Positions 7,949-14,383 of a DNA stretch of 24,637 nt are shown one piece after another. Below the pieces are notes generated by a model, which ran no database searches, had not been told where the DNA came from, and saw only the letters and a list, made by a program, of their open reading frames with translations. The stretch is from an uncultured Fenollaria sp. (GTDB taxonomy: Bacteria > Bacillota > Clostridia > Tissierellales > Peptoniphilaceae): the NCBI RefSeq assembly GCF_946221515.1, contig NZ_CAMJVK010000025.1:1-24637 (forward strand). The letters run 5' to 3'. Position numbers and translations under genes: made by a program. Position 1 is the stretch's first letter; every line of letters starts with the position of its first letter.

Positions 7949-9217
7949 GTGTTAGACATGGTAGTATTAGAATTAAAAGCTGGTAAGGGCGGAGATGGCA
8001 TGGTTGGCTGGAGAAGAGAAAAGTTTGAACCTGCTGGAGGACCTTATGGCGGAGATGGAGGCAAGGGCGCATCCATAATTTTAAAAGCTGACTCAAATAT
8101 GAGAACGCTTATAGATTTTAAACATAAGAGAATATTTAAAGCTGAAAATGGTGAAAATGGCAAAAACAAATTGCAATATGGTAAAGATGGCGAGGACATG
8201 ATACTAAGAGTTCCTGTTGGAACACTTGTTAAGGAGTTTAATTCAAAGGGACTTATTATGGACTTAAAAAATGATGGCGACGAAGTCATCATAGCCAAAG
8301 GTGGCCGAGGCGGCAGAGGCAATGCAAAGTTCAAAAACTCTGTAAGACAGGCACCAACATTTGCAGAGCCTGGTAAAAAAGGTGAAGAGATAAAAGTAAT
8401 ACTTGAGTTAAAGCTTATAGCAGACGTTGGCTTCATAGGCTACCCAAACGTAGGTAAATCATCGCTTTTATCGGTGATATCAAGAGCAAAACCAAAGATT
8501 GCTAACTATCACTTCACGACACTTGAGCCAAACCTTGGCGTAGTCACAACAAAGGACAATAACAGCTTTGTTGCGGCTGATATACCAGGACTAATAGAAG
8601 GAGCACACGAAGGTCTTGGACTTGGTCACAGCTTTTTAAAGCATATAGAAAGGACCAATGTACTTGCTCACGTTGTTGATGCATCAAGATCTGAAAGAGA
8701 AAACCCGATTGAAGATTTTAAAAAGATAAACGAAGAATTATTTTCTTATAATGAAAAATTAAAAGATAAAAAGCAATTAGTTGTATTAAATAAGGCGGAC
8801 TTAGTTTATGAAAAAGAGGAGCTAGAAAAGCTTCAAAACGAGTTCAAAGAGATGGGCTACGATAGCGTTATTACAAGTAGTGCAACGCTTGAAGGCGTTG
8901 AGATGCTTAAGTATAAGCTTTATGACATCATCAAGGACATGCCAAGAAATGTTAATGAAACATTCGATGACGAAGTATACATCAAAGAGGATACAGACAT
9001 TCCTGTTCATGTATATAAGTCCAATGGCATATACTTTGTTGAAGGAACTAAGGTCGAAAACGTTTTAGCGGGCGTTTATGCTGACAATATAGACTCACTA
9101 AGATATTTCCAAAGATTCCTTGAAAATGAAGGCATCATGGATGAGCTTAGAGAGCTTGGACTAGAAGACTCAGATACAGTCGATGTATGCGGCTTCGAGT
9201 TTGATTATTATAGATAG
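7949..9217 (+). CDS. obg: GTPase Obg/CgtA
   Basis: Essential GTPase of 50S assembly and growth/stress control; it can bind (p)ppGpp. The Obg fold (~1-160) is glycine-rich (KAGKGGDGM, GGDGGKGA). The G domain has G1 GYPNVGKSS (164-172), G3 DIPG (211-214) and G4 NKAD (281-284). The C-terminal OCT domain (~350-422) ends in CGFEFDYYR. The 422 aa length is normal. The start is GTG 7949: the overlapping ATG at 7947 reads into an immediate stop. SD AAGGTGGTG lies directly after a terminator hairpin. yhbY follows after 8 nt. Confidence 0.97.
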   Translation: MLDMVVLELKAGKGGDGMVGWRREKFEPAGGPYGGDGGKGASIILKADSNMRTLIDFKHKRIFKAENGENGKNKLQYGKDGEDMILRVPVGTLVKEFNSKGLIMDLKNDGDEVIIAKGGRGGRGNAKFKNSVRQAPTFAEPGKKGEEIKVILELKLIADVGFIGYPNVGKSSLLSVISRAKPKIANYHFTTLEPNLGVVTTKDNNSFVAADIPGLIEGAHEGLGLGHSFLKHIERTNVLAHVVDASRSERENPIEDFKKINEELFSYNEKLKDKKQLVVLNKADLVYEKEELEKLQNEFKEMGYDSVITSSATLEGVEMLKYKLYDIIKDMPRNVNETFDDEVYIKEDTDIPVHVYKSNGIYFVEGTKVENVLAGVYADNIDSLRYFQRFLENEGIMDELRELGLEDSDTVDVCGFEFDYYR

Positions 9218-9225
9218 GTGATATT

Positions 9226-9519
9226 ATGACAGGAAAAGAAAGAGCAAAGTTAAAATCAATCGCACAAAATTTAAAAGCTACATTTCAAATAGGCAAGGAA
9301 GGCATCTCGGCTGAATTTATTAATCAAATCGATGATTATTTAGAAAAGAATGAAATTGTTAAGATTAGAGTTTTAAATAATTCATCAGAAGATGTAAAAG
9401 AAGCACAAGCCTTTCTTATGGAAGAGCTTAACTGTGAGTTCGTTCAACAAATTGGCTCGATATTTGTAATTTATAGAGAGTCATTAAAGAGACCGAGACT
9501 TTTGCAAGATGAAAAATAA
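9226..9519 (+). CDS. yhbY: Ribosome assembly RNA-binding protein YhbY (CRM domain)
   Basis: Single CRM-domain protein of 97 aa that binds pre-50S particles. It opens TGKERAKLKSIAQNLKAT, followed by the glycine-containing loop IGKEGI, a family hallmark, and ends with a beta-strand region (GSIFVIYRES). SD AGGTGAT precedes ATG 9226. It overlaps nadD by 11 nt. The obg-yhbY-nadD-yqeK-rsfS order links ribosome assembly to NAD supply. Confidence 0.93.
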   Translation: MTGKERAKLKSIAQNLKATFQIGKEGISAEFINQIDDYLEKNEIVKIRVLNNSSEDVKEAQAFLMEELNCEFVQQIGSIFVIYRESLKRPRLLQDEK

Positions 9520-10099
9520 GATACTTATTTTTGGTGGCACATTTAATCCCATTCACAATGGGCATTTAATCTTGGCCGAGCACTGCATCAATGAAGAGGG
9601 CTTTGATAAAGTAGTCTTTATTCCTACTATGAATCCATATTATAAGGATACACTCGATTTTGATACAAGACTTAAAATGCTAAAGATGGCTATTAAAGAT
9701 AATGATAAATTTGCCTATTCAAGCATAGAAAAGAGATATAATCTAGAGGGAAAGCTTTACTTGATCCTTGAAAAGATTTCAAAGCTAAGTGATGATGATA
9801 TCACCATACTTATAGGCTCAGATAGCCTTATGAATCTTGATTGGTGGTATGAAAAAGAAAAGCTTTTAAAAAAATACAAATTTCTTGTATTGAAAAGAGA
9901 CGAAAGTGATAAAATAATAAATGAGAAGATAAATGAATATGAAAAAAAATATTCTGCTTATATAAAAATTTTAGACAATAAAAGAATAGATATTTCTTCA
10001 AGCGATATAAGAGATATGATTAAAAATAAAAAAGATATAAAATATCTTGCAGCTGATAAAGTCTATAAATATATAAAGGAAGAAAATTTATATGTATGA
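9509..10099 (+). CDS. nadD: Nicotinate-nucleotide adenylyltransferase
   Basis: Converts nicotinate mononucleotide and ATP to deamido-NAD, a late step of NAD synthesis. The nucleotidyltransferase motif FGGTFNPIHNGH (8-19) carries the HxGH histidines H16 and H19; ISSSDIR (162-168) is the C-terminal ISSTxIR-type motif. The 196 aa length is normal. The 3' third is more A-rich than the neighbouring genes (roughly 9880-10090), with many lysine codons, but the frame is intact. ATG 9509 is inside yhbY, and the gene overlaps yqeK by 8 nt, so the run is tightly coupled. Confidence 0.96.
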   Translation: MKNKILIFGGTFNPIHNGHLILAEHCINEEGFDKVVFIPTMNPYYKDTLDFDTRLKMLKMAIKDNDKFAYSSIEKRYNLEGKLYLILEKISKLSDDDITILIGSDSLMNLDWWYEKEKLLKKYKFLVLKRDESDKIINEKINEYEKKYSAYIKILDNKRIDISSSDIRDMIKNKKDIKYLAADKVYKYIKEENLYV

Positions 10100-10667
10100 T
10101 ATAGAAAAGTTTAAAGAAAAACTAAAAAGCGAAGTAAAACAGTCAAGGTATGAGCACTCTTTATCAGTTATGAATTTTTCAGTAGAGCTTGCAAAATACT
10201 ACGGCGTAGACGAAGAAAAGGCAAGGGTCGCAGGACTTTTACACGACTGTGCAAAATATAAAGATACAGATAAGATATTGCAAAAGGCAAAAGAATTTGA
10301 TATAATAATTGATGGTGACTTAAATCACACTATAAAAGTACTTCATGCTTTACTCGGCTACTATATAGCGAGAGATGAGTACGGCATTGAGGATGAAGAA
10401 GTGCTTTTAGCTATAAAAAATCACGCACTTGGTAGAGAAAATATGAGTGATTTAGAGAAGATTGTGTTTTACGCAGATTTTGCAGAGCCTTTAAGAACTT
10501 ATTCCATGGCAGAAAAGCTTAGAGAGTTTAAGTACGAAGGCCTTACAAAGGCAGCGTATGAAGCAGTGAACTACAACCTATGCTATTTACTTGAAGAGGG
10601 CTTATACGTTCACCCACAATCATTAAAAACAAGAAATTCATTATTATTGGAGTTGAAAGGAGAATAA
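10092..10667 (+). CDS. yqeK: HD-domain Ap4A hydrolase YqeK
   Basis: Members of this Firmicutes family are symmetrical diadenosine-tetraphosphate (Ap4A) hydrolases. HD motif residues are visible: H22 in RYEHSLSV, H51-D52 in GLLHDCAK, and later H residues in IKNHALG. The 191 aa length is standard. Overlap with nadD and a gap of 3 nt to rsfS place it in the conserved nadD-yqeK-rsfS triplet. Ap4A is a stress-linked nucleotide, which fits a cluster that also holds Obg and the ribosome-silencing factor. Confidence 0.93.
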   Translation: MYDIEKFKEKLKSEVKQSRYEHSLSVMNFSVELAKYYGVDEEKARVAGLLHDCAKYKDTDKILQKAKEFDIIIDGDLNHTIKVLHALLGYYIARDEYGIEDEEVLLAIKNHALGRENMSDLEKIVFYADFAEPLRTYSMAEKLREFKYEGLTKAAYEAVNYNLCYLLEEGLYVHPQSLKTRNSLLLELKGE

Positions 10668-10670
10668 TTT

Positions 10671-11012
10671 TTGGAAATTAAAGAAAAGTTAGAAATAATT
10701 CAAAATGCAATTGAAGCGAAGAAGGGCTTTGACATAGATAGTTTATTTATAGGAGATAGAAGCTCTATTGCTGATTATTTTGTAATCTGTTCAGCCAATA
10801 ATAAATCACAAGCTGAGTCAATCATGGATGAGGTTGATGAAAAACTTGCCGTACAAGGCGTATTGCCAAGACGTGTTGAAGGCAAAGCAACAAGCAATTG
10901 GATAATCATGGATTATGAAGACGTAATCGTTCACATATTCTTAAGCGATGATAGAGAATACTATAATCTTGAAAGATTATGGAAAAACTTAGAAATAGAA
11001 AGTGAGGTATAA
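10671..11012 (+). CDS. rsfS: Ribosomal silencing factor RsfS
   Basis: RsfS binds L14 and blocks subunit joining when nutrients fall. The 113 aa sequence has the family core: DSLFIGDRSSIADYFVICSANN, then ADE-type helices, then RRVEGKATSNWIIMDYEDVIVHIF and the YYNLERLW end. The start is TTG 10671, with SD AAAGGAG (10656-10662) and 8 nt spacing; no better ATG is available. The stop is 2 nt before the ridA start codon, so the amino-acid catabolism pair is joined to this operon. Confidence 0.95.
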   Translation: MEIKEKLEIIQNAIEAKKGFDIDSLFIGDRSSIADYFVICSANNKSQAESIMDEVDEKLAVQGVLPRRVEGKATSNWIIMDYEDVIVHIFLSDDREYYNLERLWKNLEIESEV

Positions 11013-11014
11013 GA

Positions 11015-11395
11015 ATGAGTCTAAAAACTGTAGACACTAAAAAAGCACCAGGTGCTGTAGGACCATATTCACAAGCAATAGCTTTTGAAAGATTTTGTTT
11101 CACATCAGGACAACTACCTATCAATCCTGAAACAGGAGAGTTAATTTCTGATGATATTGAAAAAGCTACTGAACAATCAATTAAAAATGTAGAAGCGATT
11201 CTAAATGAAGCTGGCTTCACATTAGAAGACGTAGTTAAGACAACTATCTTTGTAAAAGATATGAAAGATTTTTCAAAAGTTAATGGCGTTTACGAAAAAT
11301 ACTTCTCAAGTCATAAACCTGCAAGATCTTGCGTAGAGGTATCAACTCTACCAAAGAATGGGCTTATTGAAATAGAAGCAATTGCATACAAATAG
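11015..11395 (+). CDS. ridA: RidA family reactive intermediate deaminase
   Basis: RidA hydrolyses reactive enamine/imine intermediates such as 2-aminoacrylate made by PLP enzymes acting on serine and threonine. The signature GPYSQAI, SGQLPINPETGEL and PARSCVEVSTLPKNGLIEIEAIA is clear; R104 is the catalytic arginine that holds the substrate carboxylate (R105 in E. coli). The 126 aa length is normal. SD GTGAGGT overlaps the end of rsfS. Downstream, 9 nt away, is a threonine dehydrogenase, so the two may share an amino-acid substrate context. Codon use resembles that of well-expressed genes. Confidence 0.95.
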   Translation: MSLKTVDTKKAPGAVGPYSQAIAFERFCFTSGQLPINPETGELISDDIEKATEQSIKNVEAILNEAGFTLEDVVKTTIFVKDMKDFSKVNGVYEKYFSSHKPARSCVEVSTLPKNGLIEIEAIAYK

Positions 11396-11404
11396 GAGGA
11401 AGAA

Positions 11405-12358
11405 ATGAGAAAAGTATTAGTTACTGGAGCTTTAGGACAAATTGGTTCTGAACTTGTAAAGAGATTTAGAAAAGAATACGGCGACGACAATGTTATTGTA
11501 TCAGACGTTAGAGAATTGCCTGAAAGAAAAGACATAATCGAAGCAGGTCCATTCGAATTAATTGACGTTACAGATGGAAACAGAATTAAAGAAGTAGTTG
11601 ACAAGTATCAAGTAAACACTATAGTTCACTTAGCAGCACTTCTTTCAGCAGTTGGTGAAAAGGTGCCACAAAAGTGCTGGCAAATCAACATGGGCGGACT
11701 TTACAATGTATTGGAAGTTGCTAGAGAAAATGAATGCCAAGTATTTACACCAAGCTCAATAGCTTGCTTTGGACCAGAAACACCAAAGGATAAAACACCT
11801 CAAACAACATTACAAAGACCAACATCTATGTACGGTGTAACTAAAGTAGCTGGCGAAAACCTTTGCGATTACTATCACTTAAGATTTGGAGTAGACACAA
11901 GAGGAGTTAGATTCCCTGGCATCATCTCATATGATACACTACCAGGCGGGGGAACAACTGACTACGCAGTTCATATCTACTACGACGCAATTAAGAAAGG
12001 CTCATACGAATGCTTCATCAAAGAAGGTACATACATGGACATGATGTATATGCCAGATGCACTAGATGCAGTTCTTCAACTTATCGAAGCAGACGGATCA
12101 AAACTAATACACAGAAATGCATTTAACATCGCTGCAATGAGCTTTGAACCAGAAGAAATAAAAAAGTCAATTCAAAAATTCATGCCAGACTTTACTATGA
12201 CATACAATGTTGACCCAGTTAGACAAGCAATTGCAGATTCATGGCCAAACTCATTAGACGACAGCTGTGCAAGAGAAGAGTGGGACTGGAAGCCTAAATA
12301 CGATCTTGATGCAATGAGTAAAGACATGCTTGAAAAGCTTAAAGAAAAATTAAAATAG
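11405..12358 (+). CDS. tdh: L-threonine 3-dehydrogenase, SDR type (NAD-dependent epimerase fold)
   Basis: Extended SDR protein of 317 aa. The NAD site is TGALGQIG (G8, G11, G14) and the catalytic YxxxK is Y143/K147 in SMYGVTK. The segment VRFPGIISYDTLPGGGTTDYAV is typical of SDR-type threonine dehydrogenases, which oxidise L-threonine to 2-amino-3-oxobutanoate, and distinguishes it from UDP-sugar epimerases. Its usual partner Kbl (2-amino-3-ketobutyrate CoA ligase) is not in the window. SD AGGAGGA precedes ATG 11405. A hairpin terminator begins 21 nt after the stop. If the assignment is wrong, another SDR epimerase is the alternative. Confidence 0.85.
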   Translation: MRKVLVTGALGQIGSELVKRFRKEYGDDNVIVSDVRELPERKDIIEAGPFELIDVTDGNRIKEVVDKYQVNTIVHLAALLSAVGEKVPQKCWQINMGGLYNVLEVARENECQVFTPSSIACFGPETPKDKTPQTTLQRPTSMYGVTKVAGENLCDYYHLRFGVDTRGVRFPGIISYDTLPGGGTTDYAVHIYYDAIKKGSYECFIKEGTYMDMMYMPDALDAVLQLIEADGSKLIHRNAFNIAAMSFEPEEIKKSIQKFMPDFTMTYNVDPVRQAIADSWPNSLDDSCAREEWDWKPKYDLDAMSKDMLEKLKEKLK

Positions 12359-12379
12359 TTTAATCAATATTATTATACG

Positions 12380-12413
12380 AAGCAGAGTGAGAAATCATTC
12401 TGCTTTTTGTTTT
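12380..12413 (+). terminator. Rho-independent terminator after tdh
   Basis: AAGCAGAGTG (12380-12389) pairs with CATTCTGCTT (12396-12405), ten pairs with one G-U, 6-nt loop, followed by TTT G TTTT. It closes the transcript that began upstream of rplU or obg. Confidence 0.88.
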
Positions 12414-12438
12414 GCATATTGAGTAGTTTGGGTATAAT
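12412..12438 (+). promoter_or_regulatory. Upstream promoter (P1) of the cysteine desulfurase operon
   Basis: TATAAT (12433-12438) is a perfect -10. The best -35 is TTGCAT (12412-12417) at 15 nt or TTTTGC (12410-12415) at 17 nt; both overlap the T-tail of the tdh terminator. The predicted start is near 12445, about 300 nt upstream of the gene. Confidence 0.6.
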
Positions 12439-12444
12439 GTATAT

Positions 12445-12473
12445 GTATGATGAATGAAACACGCTCATCGTAC
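12445..12473 (+). promoter_or_regulatory. Hairpin at the 5' end of the P1 leader
   Basis: GTATGATGA (12445-12453) pairs with TCATCGTAC (12465-12473), nine pairs with one G-U and an 11-nt loop. It starts almost exactly at the predicted P1 transcription start. It has no T-run, so it is not a terminator. It may stabilise the 5' end or be an operator, since the DNA is also dyad-symmetric. Confidence 0.5.
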
Positions 12474-12575
12474 TTGGCTTAGAATGAATATAGCAAGATG
12501 CTAGATATAAATATATTATTATAAGTGCTTTAAGTATAATAAATATTAATACTAGAGAAAATCATTTGCATGGAC

Positions 12576-12604
12576 TTGACAAAAGCTATTAGATATATTA
12601 TAAT
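12576..12604 (+). promoter_or_regulatory. Consensus promoter (P2) of the cysteine desulfurase operon
   Basis: Perfect TTGACA (12576-12581), 17-nt spacer, perfect TATAAT (12599-12604). The predicted start near 12611 gives a leader of about 130 nt. This is the best sigma-A match in the window. Confidence 0.92.
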
Positions 12605-12739
12605 ATAAATACAATTGAATACAAACATATACATATTAGAAGCCAATCATATTACATAGATAATTTTATTATCACATACATATTACATATTAGATAAAAT
12701 AGGGATATTTTATTTTTTATGATTTTATAAAGGGGGATT
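12605..12739 (+). promoter_or_regulatory. AT-rich structured leader of the cysteine desulfurase gene
   Basis: This stretch has no gene. It contains a direct repeat CATATTACATA (12648-12658 and 12679-12689, 31 nt apart) with further CATATTA copies at 12632 and 12686; a hairpin GATAAT/ATTATC (12659-12673); and an 8-bp AT stem ATAAAATA/TATTTTAT with a GGGA loop (12694-12713) followed by five further T's, 10 nt before the SD AAAGGGGG (12729-12736). No T-box consensus or known riboswitch is recognised. Some of this may be chance in AT-rich DNA. Confidence 0.4.
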
Positions 12740-12742
12740 ATG

Positions 12743-13930
12743 ATGGGCTTTATTTATTTGGATAACGCTGCAACAACAAGAGTTAGAAAAGAAGTTATAG
12801 ATGCGATGCTACCATACTATGATGAAAAGTATTTTAATGCATCAAGTCTTTATTCGCTTGCAACTGAAGTGAAAAAAGATGTGGTAGAAGCAAGGGAGAA
12901 GATAGCATCATACTTTAACTGCAAGGCAGATGAGATATATTTTACAAGCTGTGGCTCAGAATCTGACAACTGGGCTTTAAAGGGAACTGCATTTAAGTAC
13001 GAGGACAAGGGTAAACACATAATTACGACTGCGATTGAGCACCCAGCTATACTTAATACATGCAAGTTCTTGGAAAAAGAAGGTTTTGAAGTAACATATT
13101 TAAGCGTTGATGAAGAAGGCTTCATTGACCTTAATGAACTTGAAAATGCCATGAGAGACGATACTATCTTAGTTAGTATAATGTTTGCTAATAACGAGAT
13201 AGGAACTATACAGCCGATCAAAGAAGCAGCTGCTATAGCTCATAAACACAACGCTCTATTCCATACAGACGCTGTTCAAGCAGTTGGTAATGTTAGGATA
13301 GACGTAGAAGACCTTGGCATAGACATGATGAGTTTATCAGGCCATAAGCTATACGGACCAAAGGGTATAGGCGCTCTATATATTAGAAAAGGTGTTAATA
13401 TCGACAACTTAATTCATGGTGGTGGACAAGAAAGAAAGAGGAGAGCAGGAACTGAAAATACTGCTGAAATTATCGGTCTTGCTAAAGCTATAGAATTATT
13501 ATATGATAATTTTGAAAAGCATAATAATCATTTAAGAGATAAAAGAGATAGATTAGTTAAAGAAATTATGGAAAAAATTCCATACACACTATATAACGGT
13601 AGTAAAGATCCAGAAAGAAGACTACCAGGCAATGCTTCATTCTGCTTCAAGTACGTTGAAGGCGAAGCGCTTCTACTAATGCTTGACGCTATGGGCATAG
13701 CTGGATCAACAGGTTCTGCATGTGCATCTGGCTCACTTGATCCATCACATGTACTACTTGCAATAGGCTTACCACACGAAATTGCTCACGGATCTTTAAG
13801 ATTAACATTCTCAGAAGAAATTACAGATGAAGATGTAGACTATGTTGTAGATAGCCTAGTAAAGATTATTGAAAGATTAAGACAAATGTCACCTCTATAT
13901 GATGAGGCAATTGCGAAAGGAGAAATATAA
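12743..13930 (+). CDS. nifS: Cysteine desulfurase (NifS/IscS family)
   Basis: PLP enzyme that takes sulfur from cysteine for Fe-S cluster assembly. It starts GFIYLDNAATT; the PLP lysine is K202 in LSGHKLYGPKG; the sulfur-carrying cysteine is C327 in GSACASGS, in the long mobile loop of the IscS/NifS class. GGGQERKRRAGTENT is also conserved. The 395 aa length is normal. ATG 12740 and ATG 12743 are adjacent in frame; 12743 is preferred because the SD AAAGGGGG ends at 12736. The stop overlaps the iscU start (TAATG). It is first of an operon with its scaffold. No iscR is next to it. Confidence 0.95.
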   Translation: MGFIYLDNAATTRVRKEVIDAMLPYYDEKYFNASSLYSLATEVKKDVVEAREKIASYFNCKADEIYFTSCGSESDNWALKGTAFKYEDKGKHIITTAIEHPAILNTCKFLEKEGFEVTYLSVDEEGFIDLNELENAMRDDTILVSIMFANNEIGTIQPIKEAAAIAHKHNALFHTDAVQAVGNVRIDVEDLGIDMMSLSGHKLYGPKGIGALYIRKGVNIDNLIHGGGQERKRRAGTENTAEIIGLAKAIELLYDNFEKHNNHLRDKRDRLVKEIMEKIPYTLYNGSKDPERRLPGNASFCFKYVEGEALLLMLDAMGIAGSTGSACASGSLDPSHVLLAIGLPHEIAHGSLRLTFSEEITDEDVDYVVDSLVKIIERLRQMSPLYDEAIAKGEI

Positions 13931-14379
13931 TGTTATATTCTGAAAAAGTTATGGATCATTTTATGCATCCAAGAAATGTAGGAGAGATGGAAAACCCAAG
14001 CGGTGTTGGCGAAGTTGGTAACGCAAAATGTGGCGACATCATGAGGATGTACCTAAAGATAGATGAAAACGATATAATTACAGACGTTAAGTTCAAGACT
14101 TACGGTTGCGGTACTGCTATTGCGTCATCATCTATGGCTACAGAACTTATCAAGGGCAAGTCCATAAACGAAGCTATAAACCTATCAAATAAAGAAGTAG
14201 CTGAAAACTTAGATGGACTTCCACCAATCAAGATGCACTGCTCAGTACTTGCTGAAGAAGCTATCAAGGCAGCTCTTTATGACTATCAACAAAAGTCTGG
14301 CCATAAGGTAAAAGGTCTTGAAAATTACGAACCACCAAAAGATGATTTACATGATCATGATCATGTAGAACTAGACTAA
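13930..14379 (+). CDS. iscU: Fe-S cluster assembly scaffold IscU/NifU N-terminal type
   Basis: Scaffold on which clusters are built with sulfur from the upstream desulfurase. Ligand residues are C34 and D36 (NAKCGD), C60 (YGCGTA) and C104 (MHCSV). The ~125 aa core is followed by an extra acidic, His/Asp tail (LHDHDHVELD), so the protein is 149 aa, longer than E. coli IscU. The lack of the large insertion after the second cysteine and the operon partner argue for an IscU/NifU-type rather than a SufU-type protein. The start overlaps the nifS stop by 1 nt. The DNA of the tail is a perfect 20-bp palindrome. Confidence 0.94.
   Translation: MLYSEKVMDHFMHPRNVGEMENPSGVGEVGNAKCGDIMRMYLKIDENDIITDVKFKTYGCGTAIASSSMATELIKGKSINEAINLSNKEVAENLDGLPPIKMHCSVLAEEAIKAALYDYQQKSGHKVKGLENYEPPKDDLHDHDHVELD
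14348..14367 (+). repeat. 20-bp perfect palindrome at the 3' end of iscU
   Basis: The bases from TACATGAT (14348-14355) through ATCATGTA (14360-14367), with CATG between, read identically on both strands. It encodes the HDHDH tail. The CAT-GAT codon repeat is itself self-complementary, which explains part of the symmetry. In RNA it could form an 8-bp stem with a 4-nt loop, 10 nt before the iscU stop. Confidence 0.8.
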
Positions 14380-14383
14380 GAAG

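Noticed and set aside
8044..8436. 130-codon reverse-strand open frame opposite obg
   Set aside because: Low-complexity Ser/Pro/Phe composition, antisense shadow of the glycine-rich Obg domain, no SD.
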